From contig NW_004955465.1 of NCBI RefSeq assembly GCF_000276665.1, positions 1,333,901 through 1,397,900 of the forward strand: a DNA stretch of 64,000 nt, given 5' to 3'. Under the pieces are notes generated by a model. That model saw only the letters and a list, made by a program, of their open reading frames with translations. It was not told the origin of the DNA and did not search any database. Source of the DNA: Chinchilla lanigera (lineage: Eukaryota > Chordata > Mammalia > Rodentia > Chinchillidae). Positions 1 through 12,919 of this stretch are shown piece by piece (the stretch's first letter is position 1; each line of letters starts with the position of its first letter). The translations under genes were made by a program, and so were the position numbers.

Positions 1-3000
1 TGAGTGACAGGAAGCACGAGCCAAAAGGAACACCCAGTCGTGTGTAGCCACACGTGCATGCGTGATTGTTAAGCTTCCTATCATTAAGGCGCACAGATAT
101 CATCTTTTAAAATTCAGATTTGGTCTTGAAAGAAAGACTATGTCAAGCACATTTTGAAACCGGGGCATTATTGTTTCTAACTTTTCACTCCCTGTGAAAT
201 ATTTGCCAAAGCCGGATGTGGATGCTATTCCTTGAAAGGCTACACAACTTTTGTTCACGGGCTCACTGAAGTCACACAGCAGTCTTTGGCGTGCAGTGGA
301 GTGTGGACTTCTTTGCAGATAACCAGCAGTAGAATTAGAAGGGGATTTACATGATCTGGTGTCCACTCCCCGCCTAGACTTTATCCAAACATGCAACACC
401 TAAAAACGAACACATCCTCTGTCCTCCTCCCTGGGGTCAGTACATGTCAAAGCCCCTGGCTACCCACAGGCACACTGTGGGTGTGTCTAGACACCAAAGG
501 GAGGTCACTTATTTTCTGAGATGAAGGCGTAAGGATTGCTCGCTCTGCTTCCCATGGCCTTACTGCCACACAGCAGAGTGAGTCAGCGGAGACTCGCCGT
601 GCCTCATCGTGGTCCTGAGTGAGTTGACAGGTTATGGTCACTTCATGGTCAGCATTTCCAGTTTTGCAGTGGTCAGCTGACTGGGTGAAGGGAAAGTAGA
701 TGACTCCATAGGCCTCATTTCTCTAAGTCATAGGTATTCCTGTGGGTTCGATTTTATGTTTGTGTACTTACCTGATACACGAGAGATCCCAAAGGCCTCA
801 GGGCTCTGTGATACATATTCAGTGTCTAAAACAAAAATTCTCATTTGAGGCTGGGAGATATAAAAAGAATAGACTTTAAAAGAAGCATGAAAAAATTTTA
901 GTAAGTGTACTCAAATTTTAGCTACTGAAATGCATGTAGTAGGTAGATGTAGGAACAAGGAAGAATTAAGATCTAGGTCGTTCTTTTTTTTTTTTAACAG
1001 AAGAATGACAGCAGTGGGGAAGAGATTTCTTTAATGTTCCTTCTGCTCCTGTCCTAACCACGTGCAAAGCGCTGACCAGGATCAGCAATCTGAAGCTGAA
1101 GCTCTAAGCATTCATCAATGTTCTGTGGGACTGTCTCAAACCCAGTACGCTTGGGGGGTTGGGTATCACCCCTAACTTTGGCCTCAGACTAAGTCCCAGC
1201 AATAATCCAGCCTCTGTGGCTTTCATTGATTCAAAGCCTGATGGAGGCAGCATGGATAGTGTCCCCCTTGCCTAGCTTGTTCCTGTTATTATGTAGAAGC
1301 TGCTCTTTGCTGTTGGTCAGGGTTTTTGCCTGGTATCCACAAGTGTTTGAGAAGTCTCAGACTTATCTGGAAAGTTTGGAGTCAGTGACTACTGTCAGTT
1401 TCTCTAAGACTGCTCCCTTCCCTGAGAAAATGGCGCTGTGGGAAGCCTCCCATGTACCTTAGCACACCAAGTCCCAACTCTGTTGGGTTAGCTGGACTCC
1501 GCAGGTGCAAGCCCAGCTGAGACTGGCCAACTCCAACACCTCCCCTGCTGTGTGCATGGTATGCAAGCACACGAGCTCATGCGATCCCTAAGCTGACCCT
1601 AGAGTGCTGGGGACAACCGTTCTCTTCACACAGGAGAAAGTGACCTGGCCAGCGTCACACAACTAGCAAGCAGAAGTAGGCTCACTTAATCCAAAACCTT
1701 TCTTCTTTCAACCCAATTTGGGCTTTGGCTCTTCTTCCCGGGTGGGAAAAGCGCCCCCTGTCCAGCCCTGGGGTGTCTGGGTCAGCGCCGTGATAAGAGC
1801 AGATGGAGATCTCCACACCCGCCTACGGAGCAGGGCACTACCTCTGAGCTTCTGCAAGAAGTGAGTTCCTAAAGCCCCAGACAGAAGTAGTTGATTCTTT
1901 TTTTCTCTCCTTCCAGAATGAAAATATCACTCAGCTTCCTTTAAAATGGATTTTCCTCATCATTTTTTGATTATAGGTGACCAAGTACACCTCAGAGTTG
2001 GGGATTTTCAGAACTTGATGTCTGTGCTAGATGGCCGTGGACTTGGAGGGGCCTGAGTGTAACATAGGGAAACTTTTCACAGGCAGCGGGGCTTTTAAGG
2101 TTCATTTGCTGTGACTTGGACTTCAGCTGTGCATTTGAGCCCTTTCAGTCCTCACTCTCGTCATCTTGTGCGGCAGCTGCGACTGTTGCCTTTGACCTGT
2201 GTTTACAAGTTAGCTGGTGAGCACAGGAAAAAATCAGCTGCTAGTGATATCCTAGGGCAAAGAAAATTGCAGTTGTATGTGAAGGGATTTCAGAGTCTAA
2301 TATGGTAGTCCTTGCACTTTATATCCCAGGAAGAGTAAGTGATGGCTGAGGTCACCTCACTTCTTCAGTGATAGGAAACCTGGCTCTATGGCCCACCCTG
2401 CTGCACAGTTATGAGCTTTCAGGTGGGGACAGGAAGCTCAGAGAGGGAAGTGACCAGTTGTGAGGTCCCGGGACTGGTCAGTGGAAAAGTTAGAATTAGG
2501 CGTCAGACCTGCATTGGACTGCATTCCCCGAGCTGTGGCAGAAGCTCACTTGTGTTTTGAATGTACTTCCCAGCTGTTTAAAGTTTTCCATTGTGACTGT
2601 AATGTGAACCATTGTCTGTAACTTGTATTTATTTGGCAAGGGTGGGGCATACATTTGGATGTTCACCTTTGGGTTGTATGTATATTGCCCCTCTTCCCTG
2701 TTGCTGGATATAAGTGTAGACTGTGACCAGGAACCCACTGCTGGTCACACTCCACCCACTGACCATCAAAGTCCTGGAGTTCACAGGAACAAAGTCATGA
2801 CACTGGGGAACTTGGTGGAAAACAGAATCAGCTACAGAACCCTATATTTCAGTTCCATTTTGGGGAGAGGGAAGAGGGCTAGGAAGGAAAAGTTGAGCGT
2901 GTCTGAAGGGTGGTTTCAGAGGCTTTGTAGGCTTTGGGCACTCCTGGCCTGTCCCAACCTGGACATACAAGCAGAAGATTGTCCAGGTTGCCCCAGAATG

Positions 3001-4175
3001 CTCTTCTGTGCTTCTTTACAAGTGATGGGTTTAGTGGTCCCATTGGAAGCCAGTGCTGTATCCAAGTGACCACAGTTAGGAAGGGAAGGTAGCAGCCTAT
3101 TGGCCCTTTTCTCCTCTACATTGTGGTCCCTATTGGCTGGAGCCCTTGAGAGGGCCACCAATGTGGCTGGCTGTCTCTTTACGGCTCCGGAAGTGTTGCA
3201 CTTCCAAATCTGTGCCGTCCTTTGGGTTCACACCAGCAGTGGATAGAGTGATACAAAGAACCTACTGAATGCAATGGCTTGATGCTTCACGTGGCAGTCA
3301 GAGCCCAGCTGGGCATGGAGTACACATTAGCCAGGGAGCCGCCATGTCCTTACCTCTCCTCTTCCTCGATGCTCCGTGCCGTCCTCTGCAGCCACACAAG
3401 GGCTAAGTTACTAAAAGGGTCCCTTGGTTCCTCCTCGTAAACACAGTGACTTACTCGTTTTGCCAAGTGAAATACCAAGTGAAGAAACAAAAGCTGTGAC
3501 CTGACCCGCTCCTTCGTGCTGCCCTGTGCCTTGTCCATGGGAGGGAAAAGTATCTTGCAATTACGGCTTTCTGTTTGCTGCCTAGTGCTTTTCATTTGTT
3601 TTGTGTGTATGTGGTTTTTTTTTTTTTTAAACCAAAATTGCATCAGTTTTGTTGTCTTTGTCCAGCATATATTTATTGTGTTCTACAAACATGAGTATAT
3701 ATGTATGTAAATGTATAAAAAATATATAAAAGTCAAGGCATGTATACTAGATATTTTAAAGAGTTAATTTATCAAGGGAAAAAGATGTGTGTTATAAAGT
3801 AAACAGAGTCTATATTTTATATATAATGTAGATAGCAAAAAATAGCTTATAAATTATAGAAGGTTTTGGTTTTCCTTTTTTATTATTAAAGCAAAAAACA
3901 ACAACAACAAAGGACAATGCTGTTTGTGTTTTAAAGGCCAAACTACCATGGGAAGTGGCCTTCCCGTGTGTCCTCCAGTGAGTGGTTTGGGGTCTGCTGC
4001 CCCGGGCTCCTGGCAGATGCCCTTGTTACCTGTGTGAGGCTTGGGCTTGGGATCCCCTCATAGCCAGCTGGCCTGGGCCACACCAAACATGGCCTCCAAC
4101 TGGTTTCCATAGTTTGCAGTGGTGGGATAAAAGGGTGCAAGTGGCAAATAAAGATTTCAAAGAAAATACAAAGCC
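1..4175 (+). other. Candidate 3' UTR of GFOD1 (inferred)
   Basis: No coding exon is visible, and the stretch contains none of the SINEs that are dense elsewhere. It is A/T-rich with long T and AT runs near 3.6-3.9 kb and ends at a canonical AATAAA with a GT-rich follow-up. The conserved mammalian order places GFOD1 upstream of TBC1D7 on the same strand, with its long 3' UTR facing TBC1D7. I could not identify GFOD1 codons, so the assignment rests on synteny and appearance. It could equally be plain intergenic DNA. Confidence 0.33.
4147..4152 (+). terminator. Poly(A) signal AATAAA
   Basis: A canonical hexamer is followed 25-40 bases later by a GT-rich stretch (AGTGGTTTCT), as in a real cleavage site. 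It would end the candidate GFOD1 3' UTR. Confidence 0.4.
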
Positions 4176-4447
4176 AGTGGTTTCTCATTTCCTACACCCA
4201 AGGGCTCATAATTTAGGCGCCTGCCCAGTTTGAGGGCTGGGAGCACAGAGGGGTGCATGTGAGGTGAGTGCGTGCTGGGGGCAGCTGTCACGGGTCAACA
4301 TCCCTGCAGCTGAACAAGGGGAGTCGACTGACCTTCCACTTCCAGTTGAGAATCATTAACTATGAGAAGTGGGCCTATTGGGTTCAAGCCCTCATTTTGA
4401 AAATGTGAAAATGGAGGGGTGATGATTTATGTAAGACCTCTTATGGG

Positions 4448-4449
<2 letters not shown>

Positions 4450-4485
<36 letters not shown>
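4450..4485. repeat. (GT)18 microsatellite
   Basis: An uninterrupted GT dinucleotide run, likely length-polymorphic. Confidence 0.95.
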
Positions 4486-4488
<3 letters not shown>

Positions 4489-5277
4489 GCTAATCCAAAC
4501 AGGAAGATAGCATAGCTTTCAGAGGCAGGACCAAATTTTAGCATCCCCCTGTTATTTTAGTATTAATGACTAATACTGCACACCACACTCTGAAAGGCCT
4601 TTGCTAGCAGGTTCACTTACTGTTTACAAAGGGATCTTCACTCACTTATTTTCAGCACTGTTTAAAGAGCATCCGCTGTGGACCGAGCTCAAGCCAATTT
4701 GAAATGTGTGTGGTGCAGGTTGTCTCTTGGATGGGCAGCCCCTTCTTTTTAACCCCTTTCTGGGTCAGAATGCACGGGAGTACGTCTTTGGGGCCATGCT
4801 TTGTTTTTACTTCAACAGTTAAAAATTAGAATAACACAAAACCTGACACCTCAGTATGCATTTCTTCCTGAGCAAGTCCTGGCACTGATGCACTCCGAAT
4901 GCATCAAGCCACCAAGCCAATAACATTGCTGCGAAACCCCCATCTCCATAGATTGTAACTGTGCACACATACCAGACTCATACCTTGTGGTGCTGTAGAA
5001 GATCTCAGAGCAGGTCTAAAGCCGTGAAAGAGAAGGCTTTCAAAGCTAAATGCACCATCAGCCAAATGTGAAGTATCACTGAGATAGGACCCTCTGTGTT
5101 TCCTTTAGCAAACTGACCGACACAACACCTGAGGGAAGTCTTAGACTTCCTAAGCATTTATAGAAATTTTTGATGTAGGAATTAGTCATTCCTTTATCAG
5201 TTTTTGGATTTTGTTAGTGATATTGGTTTCTCCCAATTTGAGGCCCTTGTCTTGCTTTGTAAACCAGGGATTACGTG
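4486..5277. other. Unassigned intergenic DNA
   Basis: I see no gene and no repeat I can name. The reading frames are short and lack domains. Confidence 0.5.
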
Positions 5278-5493
5278 GATCTAGCATCCCTAATTTGAAA
5301 TCCAAATGTTGTGAAATCCAAAAGTTGTTGAGTGGCAACATAATATAGAAGAAGTTTTGGATTTTGAAACATTGCAGACTTTGGATTTTTAGAGCAGGGA
5401 TGCTCAGCAATGTACAGATATTCCAAAATCCCCAAGTCCCTGAAATCTGACACACCTTTAGTTCCAAGTATTTGTGACAAGGGATCCTCAACG
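5278..5493. mobile_element. DNA-transposon fossil (MITE-like)
   Basis: The ends are imperfect inverted repeats: CTAGCATCCCTAATTTG on the left and CAAGGGATCCTCAACG on the right. The interior repeats short TTTGGATTT/AAATCCAAA phrases. This matches the common mammalian short element whose ends read GGTTGAGTATCCCTTATCC. It has no coding capacity. Confidence 0.6.
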
Positions 5494-6399
5494 TTTACTG
5501 CCTCCTGTTAATATCACAGGATATGAACAACTACTTTCATCTTCTGTACGTGTTGCCTGAAATAAACAGTCGCAGTTACATAGCAGGTCATTCAGGTTGT
5601 GCTTAGTGGCCAACCATGAACCCTGTCTGTCTCCCCACCTGTCCCTTAGACACAAAACCGTCTTCCAGCTTCACCTCTGGCTTCTTTTATCTATGCATTT
5701 TTAGTACCTGTTGTGGTAACTCCGAGTGATTCAATTTTCAAAATAAATTGACTGCTTCAATTATTAGAGAATGAATTGCATATCTACAGAATATGCAGAA
5801 ATCAGTATAGATACAAAACCCACCTCACTCTAAGCAGCAGGCTGCTATTTATTGACCTATATTCACCTTATTCTTCTCTAACCCAGGGAAGATCCCTTTG
5901 CCTGGATATTTGAGGCTTTTCCTCAAGCATGCTGGAAGGCCGTCCAAAAGGTCTAGCTGATGGAGATGAGAAAGACACGTCGCTCCACAGAGCTGGCGCC
6001 AAGTCAAGACCAGAAGACGCGCTGCGGCTTACTTGAGCCAAAACTACTAAAAAGCTTGTGCAAGTTGAAACCATTCAAAATTCTGGGCCTTGTTCGTTCA
6101 AGTTCAGGCTCCTTTTTGAATCTTATCTCTGGCTCTACATCTGTAGAATAAATTCCTGAAGGATGACTCGAGTTGTGACAGCTTGTATAGCATTACTGTG
6201 GTCCAATCACAACTCTTCAAGATAAACTCCATCATATCTAACTTCATGGTTGGACTCTCTCTAACGTGGCATGTGGATTACAGAAAGCTGCTAATGTTAT
6301 ACAGATTCTGATCAACTTGGATCCAACCAAACTTGTTCCCTTCAGGCATGTGTGCAAATGAAATACTCATTAATTTTTAGGAGTCTTTCGTGGGGAATC
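5494..6399. other. Unassigned intergenic DNA
   Basis: There is no recognisable repeat or coding region. Two opposed ORFs of 63 and 68 codons near 5.87-6.15 kb overlap each other and resemble nothing I know. AATAAA hexamers occur near 5,560 and 6,147 without a gene attached. Confidence 0.45.
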
Positions 6400-6745
6400 A
6401 CAGTCATCCCTTGGTATCCAAATGGATTAATTTCAAGACCCCTATCAATACCAAAATCCAAGGATATTCCACCTCCTTATATAAAAGTCCATAATATTTG
6501 CATACAATTTGCATACCCTTGTATACTTTAAATCATCCCTAGATTACTTATAATACCTGATACCATGCAAATGCTATGTAAATAGTTGCTCTTCTGTGTT
6601 GTGTAGGGAACGATAGGGAAGAATGTTTTTATATGTTCAGTACTATGCAATTCAATCTCTACTTACTTCTATCTGTACTTATATCTGCAGGTGTGGAACC
6701 AAACCCCCAGGCATGTAGCCTGCAGTTATGTAGGATCAGCTGTCC
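6400..6745 (+). mobile_element. Tigger-related nonautonomous DNA transposon
   Basis: It begins CAGTCATCCCTTGGTATCC and ends near GGATCAGCTGTCC. In between are the family phrases 'ccaaaatccaaggat', 'actttaaatcatccctagat' and 'atgctatgtaaatagttg'. This is a widespread ancient pogo/Tigger-type MITE, here nearly full-length. A second, partial copy lies at 60.89-61.09 kb. Confidence 0.7.
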
Positions 6746-6751
6746 CCATCC

Positions 6752-6947
6752 CCCAGAGAACTGCAGATTGAACTCAGAGCCTCTTCGCTGAGCTACAGCC
6801 CCAACCTTTTTATGTTTTATTTTGAAACAGAGACTCACTAAGTTGCCCAGGCTGGGGTCAAACTTGTGACACCACCTCCTCCCCCACCCCCGCCACCTCA
6901 GCCTCCAAAAGTGTTGGGATTACAAGCATATGCCACCACGCCTGGCT
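6752..6947 (-). mobile_element. B1-ID dimeric SINE
   Basis: Read on the minus strand, a B1 half (box B-like and TGTAATCCCAAC-type start) is followed by an ID half with the tRNA-like AGCTCAGCGAAGAGG. On the plus strand the ID part comes first and the B1 part ends GCCACCACGCCTGGCT. B1-ID dimers are diagnostic of non-murid rodents. Confidence 0.8.
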
Positions 6948-9235
6948 TAGATTAATTCATTTCTTGGTTATTGATGGGCTCAATCCTAGAATCACAATCT
7001 ATATTATGACCCATTCATCACTGGTCATCAGTGCCCTAGGAGAGTGGAGCCTAATATGGCCTTAGGTGGCTACAGCTGATGTGTGGACCATATGCAGAGC
7101 CCACTGGGTCAAGTTCAGCCTTCAACTCCCCCAAATCCCTCTTAGATAAAACTAAAGGGTCTCAATCAGGTCTAAGTCAGGAATAAGTTATATGAGGTTT
7201 CCTTGGGGATGGCTGAATCACTCTAAACTCCTTGTGTGTAAAGACCAGGCAGGCATAATAGCTAACAAAGCCCCAGGGAATCAGGCAAGATCAGGGCTCC
7301 TGTGTCATCTTAGGCCTTCAGAGCTGCTAACATGTGGCCAGCTGTTCAGTGTGCTAGCCGAGGAGTCTGGACCTGACGTTCAGATTTCTGCCATGAAGAA
7401 AACAGTGGAAGAAAGCGCAGTTCATGCCAAGGGTAAGACAGATGAGATAAAAATACAGATGGGAGGCTGGAGAGCTATGCATTTCAGATATGGATGGTTG
7501 TGAGAAGTAAATATCACATGAGACATCTCAAATATGCATCCTCTGTGGCTGACAGAGGCCTGAATCTGTTCTAGGAATAGCTTGTATGAGGAGGAGGAGG
7601 GCTGCAGATGGAAAGGAATGAGGGAGGAATTCTTACAAGAACTTTAAAACATCTAGTGTTGTTGGCACCTACTGGAAATGTTTCGGTGTCAGCCACAGTG
7701 TTAAATAACCATGTCCCTAACACTCCAAGTTCACCTTCAACCCTCTCCTTTGTTATTGCTTTTCCTATTTGCCAATCTCCAAAACCTAACATCTTCATGG
7801 ATTCGTTATCTGTCTTTTCACACTGTTTGTTCAACCCCTCTGAGGCCCCTTGGAAGCACCATTCACCAACCAACCATTTAGCCTTTTCTGCACACACAGG
7901 ACAGAACCCAGATTTAGCTGGATCTTCTCCCTTGTTGAGTTGCCTGTGACATCTGGGTTTTTGCCTACTCTCTTACAACTACCTCTTGCTCTCATTCATT
8001 CGTTCATTCATTCACTCACACTAAAGCCATCCAGTCAAAGCTTTCCACAATCACCTATGTGCTGTGTCTACCCACTTCCTCATCCTTATATCAGGAAACC
8101 AATTAAAGGCATCTTTCCCTTCTAATGCTGGATTTTATCCTTTCCACCCTTTGTTCTTCCTACCTTGACTCTTCCTGTCTCTTTCTTTTCTCTGATTCTT
8201 CAGTTGGGCCAATGGTTTCTGACCTGGAGCATGAATTCCGGGGAGTTTCTGAATTAAATGAAGGAAAAGGTGCATCTTGATTTTCCCTAATGCATTACCT
8301 TCAAGTAGGACACCAAATTACAATTGTATTAGCAGGGTCTGCGCCTACCACCAACAGAACTCATATATATGTTCAGGTCTCATTACTGGTTTTGAAAACA
8401 TCTCAAAATAGCCTCTACACTCATCACTTCTCTGAAATTATGGAAATTGCTACACCACAACCAGATCTTGTTATTTAATACTGCCATAAAAATTCTCATA
8501 CATTGCTCTATCAACAATTGTTTTAAGTAACTCTGTGGCAATATAATTTGTTCTGTTATAATCATACACATTATTTTATGTATTTAAAAACCTTTTTGAG
8601 GAGAGAAAGGAGCCATGATTCCCAGCATCGATCACTAGCTTCACCAGGCTGCTGAAGGTAAACATGCCATTGAGAAAAGCTCAGAACCTCCACATGTGCA
8701 GAAATAGCCTTTGCTTGATTCTTATTCCTAACCATAATTTTCCCATGCTTGTTGAGCATGCTTTGAATAATGACACAATTAGTTTAAAGGATTCTCAGAC
8801 ATTTAAGCTCATTCTGGGTGTTTGAACCCTTGTCCCTAAGATCTTGCTCCAAAGTTGTTTCCCAGAGTAGCTGTACAACAGAGTCAAAAGGACCAGCCCA
8901 ATATAAACAGGTGTGGACAATCCACCACACCCTCTGAATCAGTTTTCATGCAGAAAATTAATCCCAACTCGAATGATTACTTAGTGAAGAGACCAAATTG
9001 AATGACTAAAAGTAGGCAAGTGGAAACTTTTGAAATGCAAACACCACAAGAATCTGTTGAAACACCTACACTGTATTAAAATTACATAATGAAGATTAAA
9101 ATCCCTTCTGTCCCATACTCTCATTTCCATATTCTAATGCTACTTTGCTTTTTTTAAATAAGAATTTAAAAACATTTTCTCACAGCAGCATACAAGATTG
9201 GGCTTACTGTTAATGGCTTTATTGAAACATTTGTA
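6948..9235. other. Unassigned intergenic DNA
   Basis: Overlapping ORFs near 7.19-7.95 kb lie on both strands and show no domain. A short (ATTC)n run sits near 8,000. From 8.3 kb the sequence is A/T-rich and may include old degraded repeats I cannot name. Confidence 0.45.
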
Positions 9236-11054
9236 TTAAAATTCCATTGAATTAAAAGAGACAGAGAAGAAAATTAAACTTTATCAGTATAGAAAATCAC
9301 CAAAACATAACAGGAAAGGAGTAAAGGAACAAAGAACATACAAAACAACCAGAAAAAAATTAACAAATCTTTATTTAACAATAACTCTGAATGTAAATGA
9401 ATTAGATTCCCAAGTTAAAAATATAGACTTGCTGAATGGATTGAAAAAATAAACCAAGATCTAGTATTATTCTGCCTACAAGAAACTTACTTTATCAGTA
9501 AAGACACACATAACCTGGACATTTAGGGAGGGGGAGATGCACCTCACAAACAGAAACCAGAAGTGAGCAGGAGTAGCTCTATTTATATAAAATAGACTTC
9601 ATGTCAAAACTTGTAAACTCAAACAAAGAAGGTCATTATCTAATGATAAAGGGACCGACTAAGCAAGAGGAAATCACAGTTATAAATCTATATTCAACCA
9701 ATAATGTAGCACTAGTTTTATAGAACAAACATTAGATCTAAAGGGAGAGGTAGTCTCAAATATAAGAGTTGCAGACTCCAATCCTCTGGTTTCATTAATA
9801 GATAGATCATCCAGATCCCCCCCAAAGAAAAAGTATCAACAAAGAAACATCAAAGTTAAACAATACAATAAACCAATTGTACTGAACAGACAGTTGCTGA
9901 ACATTTCATCCACCAATGGTGGAATACACATTCTTCTCATCAGCACATGGAACATTCTCTAGGAGTGACCATATCTTAGGCCACAAAATAAGTCTCAACA
10001 AATTTTTAAAAAATGAAATTCTAGTATATATCTTATCTGATCACTATGGAATAAAATTAGAAATCAACAAGAACTTAAGAAATTATAAAAATACATGGAA
10101 ATAAAACAACACTCTCTTGAATGACCAATGGGTTAATGATAAAAATAAAAAACATTTTAAATTTTCTTGTAATAAATAAAGATAAAAATGTAACATACAA
10201 AATCCATGAAATATAGCAAAAACAGGACTAAGAAGAAAGTTTATAACAAGAAGTGCCTACATTCAAAAATAAAAAAAAGATTTCAAATAACCTAATGATC
10301 CAACTCAAGGACACAGAAAAGCAGGAACCACAAACAAAATTAATAGAAGGAAAGAAATAAAAATCAGAGCACAAAGAAACAAAACAGATAAAAGTACAAA
10401 AGATCAGTGATGAGTTATTTGAAAAGATAAACAAAACTGATAAACTTTTAGTTAGATTAACTAAGAAAATAATAGGATACTCAAATACATAAAATCAGAG
10501 GTGAAAAAGGAGACAGTACAATGGATATTACAGAAAGACAAAGCATCACTAGGGACTAATGAATAACTATACAACAACAAATTGGAAAAACTAGAAGAAA
10601 TAGGTAAAGTTCTGAATACAAAAGCTGAATCATTATGAGCTAGAGAGCCTGAAGAGACCAATAACAAGTCAGAGATTTAATTAGTAATAAAAAGTCCCCC
10701 AAAGAAAATTCCAGAGCTGGATGGCTTCACTGCTGAATTTTACCAAACCCATAAATAATGAATACCAATTTAAACACTTCCAAAGAATTGAAAGAGAGAG
10801 AACATTTTCAAATGCATTCTTTGAGGCATTACATTGATATCCGTCTCAACCGGGATACACACACCACAAAAATTCTCAACAAAACACTAGCAACTTGAAT
10901 TCAACAACATATCAAAGAATGTTACACACGATGACCAAGGGATTTTCTTAGGGATGCAAGAATGATTTAATCTATGCAACTCAATGTGATATATCCCATC
11001 AGCAGAGTGGATGACAAAAATCATACAATCATCTCAATAGTTTGGGATTCAGCA

Positions 11055-11133
11055 GGGCCAGGGATATAGCTCAGTGGCACAGCGCCTGGCTGGCAAACAC
11101 AAGGTCCTAAGTTTGATTCCTGGTACAAAAAAA
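11055..11133 (+). mobile_element. ID-type SINE inside the L1
   Basis: A tRNA-Ala-derived head (GGGCCAGGGATATAGCTCAG), a box B-like TTTGATTCC and a short A tail. The flanks ATTCAGCA and ATTCAACA look like an imperfect target-site duplication. Confidence 0.85.
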
Positions 11134-12320
11134 TTCAACAAATTTCAAGAATGATAAAAAATCCTTAGAATTAGGAATAGAAGGTACAGTACATATCTGA
11201 GCACAATAAAGACTATATATGACATAATCATGGCCAGTATGATACTGAATGAGGAAAAGCTGAAATTATTTCCTTTAAGATTGGGAACAAGATGAGTATG
11301 TCCACTTTCACCACTCTTATTCAATACAGTATTGGAAATCTTAGCCAAAACAATAAGGCAAGAGAAAGAAATAAAGACATATAAGTACAAAAGGTGGTCA
11401 AATTATTCCTGTTTGTTTGTGGATGACGTGATCTTATACATAGAAAAACTAAAAGATGAGTCCTAAATCTGCCATTGCTGATAAATAAATTCAGTAAGGT
11501 TGTTTGGCGCAAAAATCAGTAGCTTTTGTACACACCAATAATGAAACTGCTAACAAATCAAGAAAGTAGTTCATTCACAAAGATTCAAATAACCCTAGAA
11601 ATTAATGAAGTGAATGATCTTTCAATGAACATTACAAACACTAATGAAAAATAGAAGAAATGGAGAAGTTGAGAGATATCCCATATTTACGAATTGGGTA
11701 AGTTAATATTGTCAACATGGCCACACTACCAAAAGAAATCTACAGAGTCAATGCACTTTCAATTAAAAAATCAATGACTTTTTTTATAAAAAAAGAAAAA
11801 ATTCCTAAAATTTGTACAAATTGTACTAAAAGCTACAGAAACTCTATGTAGCCAAACCAGTCCTAAGCAAAAAGAACAAAACTGAAGTGATTATAATATC
11901 TGATTTCAAAAAGACTATAAAGCTATAGTAATAAAAACAGCATGGAACAAACATTAAAAAGGACACATAGACCAAAAGAACAGGAGAATCCAAAAATATG
12001 TCCATATATTTATAGAAAGCTGATTTTTTATAAAGACAGGAAGCACACTGGAAGAGAAAAATCTCTTCAATATATAGTACTGGGAAAACCGGACATTCAC
12101 ATACAGAAGAAACAACTTAGACAACAGCATATCTCTCAGCATATATAAAAATCAACTCAAAATGAACTGAATATTTAAATGTGAGACCAAATAATTCTGA
12201 AACTACTAGAAGAAAACATAAGGAAAATGCTTCAAGATGTTGGTCTGGGCAATATTTTTTGAGGGCATGACTGAAAGCACAGGTAACAAAAGCAAAAACT
12301 GACAAGTGAGGTAACATCGA

Positions 12321-12405
12321 GCTTCTGGGGATTTAGCTCAGCGGCACATTGCCTGCCTGGCAAGCATGACAAGGTCCTGAGTTCGATTCCTGGTACAAGA
12401 AAAAA
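12321..12405 (+). mobile_element. ID-type SINE inside the L1
   Basis: It carries GATTTAGCTCAG, GGCAAGCATG and GAGTTCGATTCCTGG, with an A-rich tail. The likely duplication is TAACATCGAGC on the left and TTACATCAAGC on the right. It belongs to the same subfamily as the copy at 11.06 kb. Confidence 0.88.
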
Positions 12406-12919
12406 AGATTACATCAAGCTAAAGCACTCTTCACAGCAATGGAAACAGTCAATAGATTGAAGAGACAACCTGTAGAATGGCAAAAAATACTTGCAAACTG
12501 TTCATCCAACAAGGGACTAATATCCATGATATACAGAGGACTCAGACGATTGAAGAGCCAAAAACAAATAATCCAATTAAAAATGGGCAATGACCTTAAC
12601 AGACATGTCTCAAAGGAAGATATACAAAACACCAGCAAGTATATGGGAAAAAATGCTGTACATCATTAATCATCATGGAAACACAAACAAAACACAGTAA
12701 GTCATCATCTCACTCTAGTTGGAACAGTTATTGAAAAGACAATAAAGCTGATGCAGATGAGATCAAGGGAACCCTCAAACATTGTGGGTGGGAATGTAAA
12801 GTAGTACAATCATTATGGAAATCAATGTAGCATGTTCCTTAAACAGGAAGTAGAAGTACCATATCATTCAGTATACTCACTACTTGGTATGTATCTAAAG
12901 TACATAAAATCAGTGCATA

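Noticed and set aside
9916..12669. Small ORFs such as 9916-10104 and 12439-12669 as genes
   Set aside because: They are surviving pieces of the decayed L1 ORF2 or its antisense.
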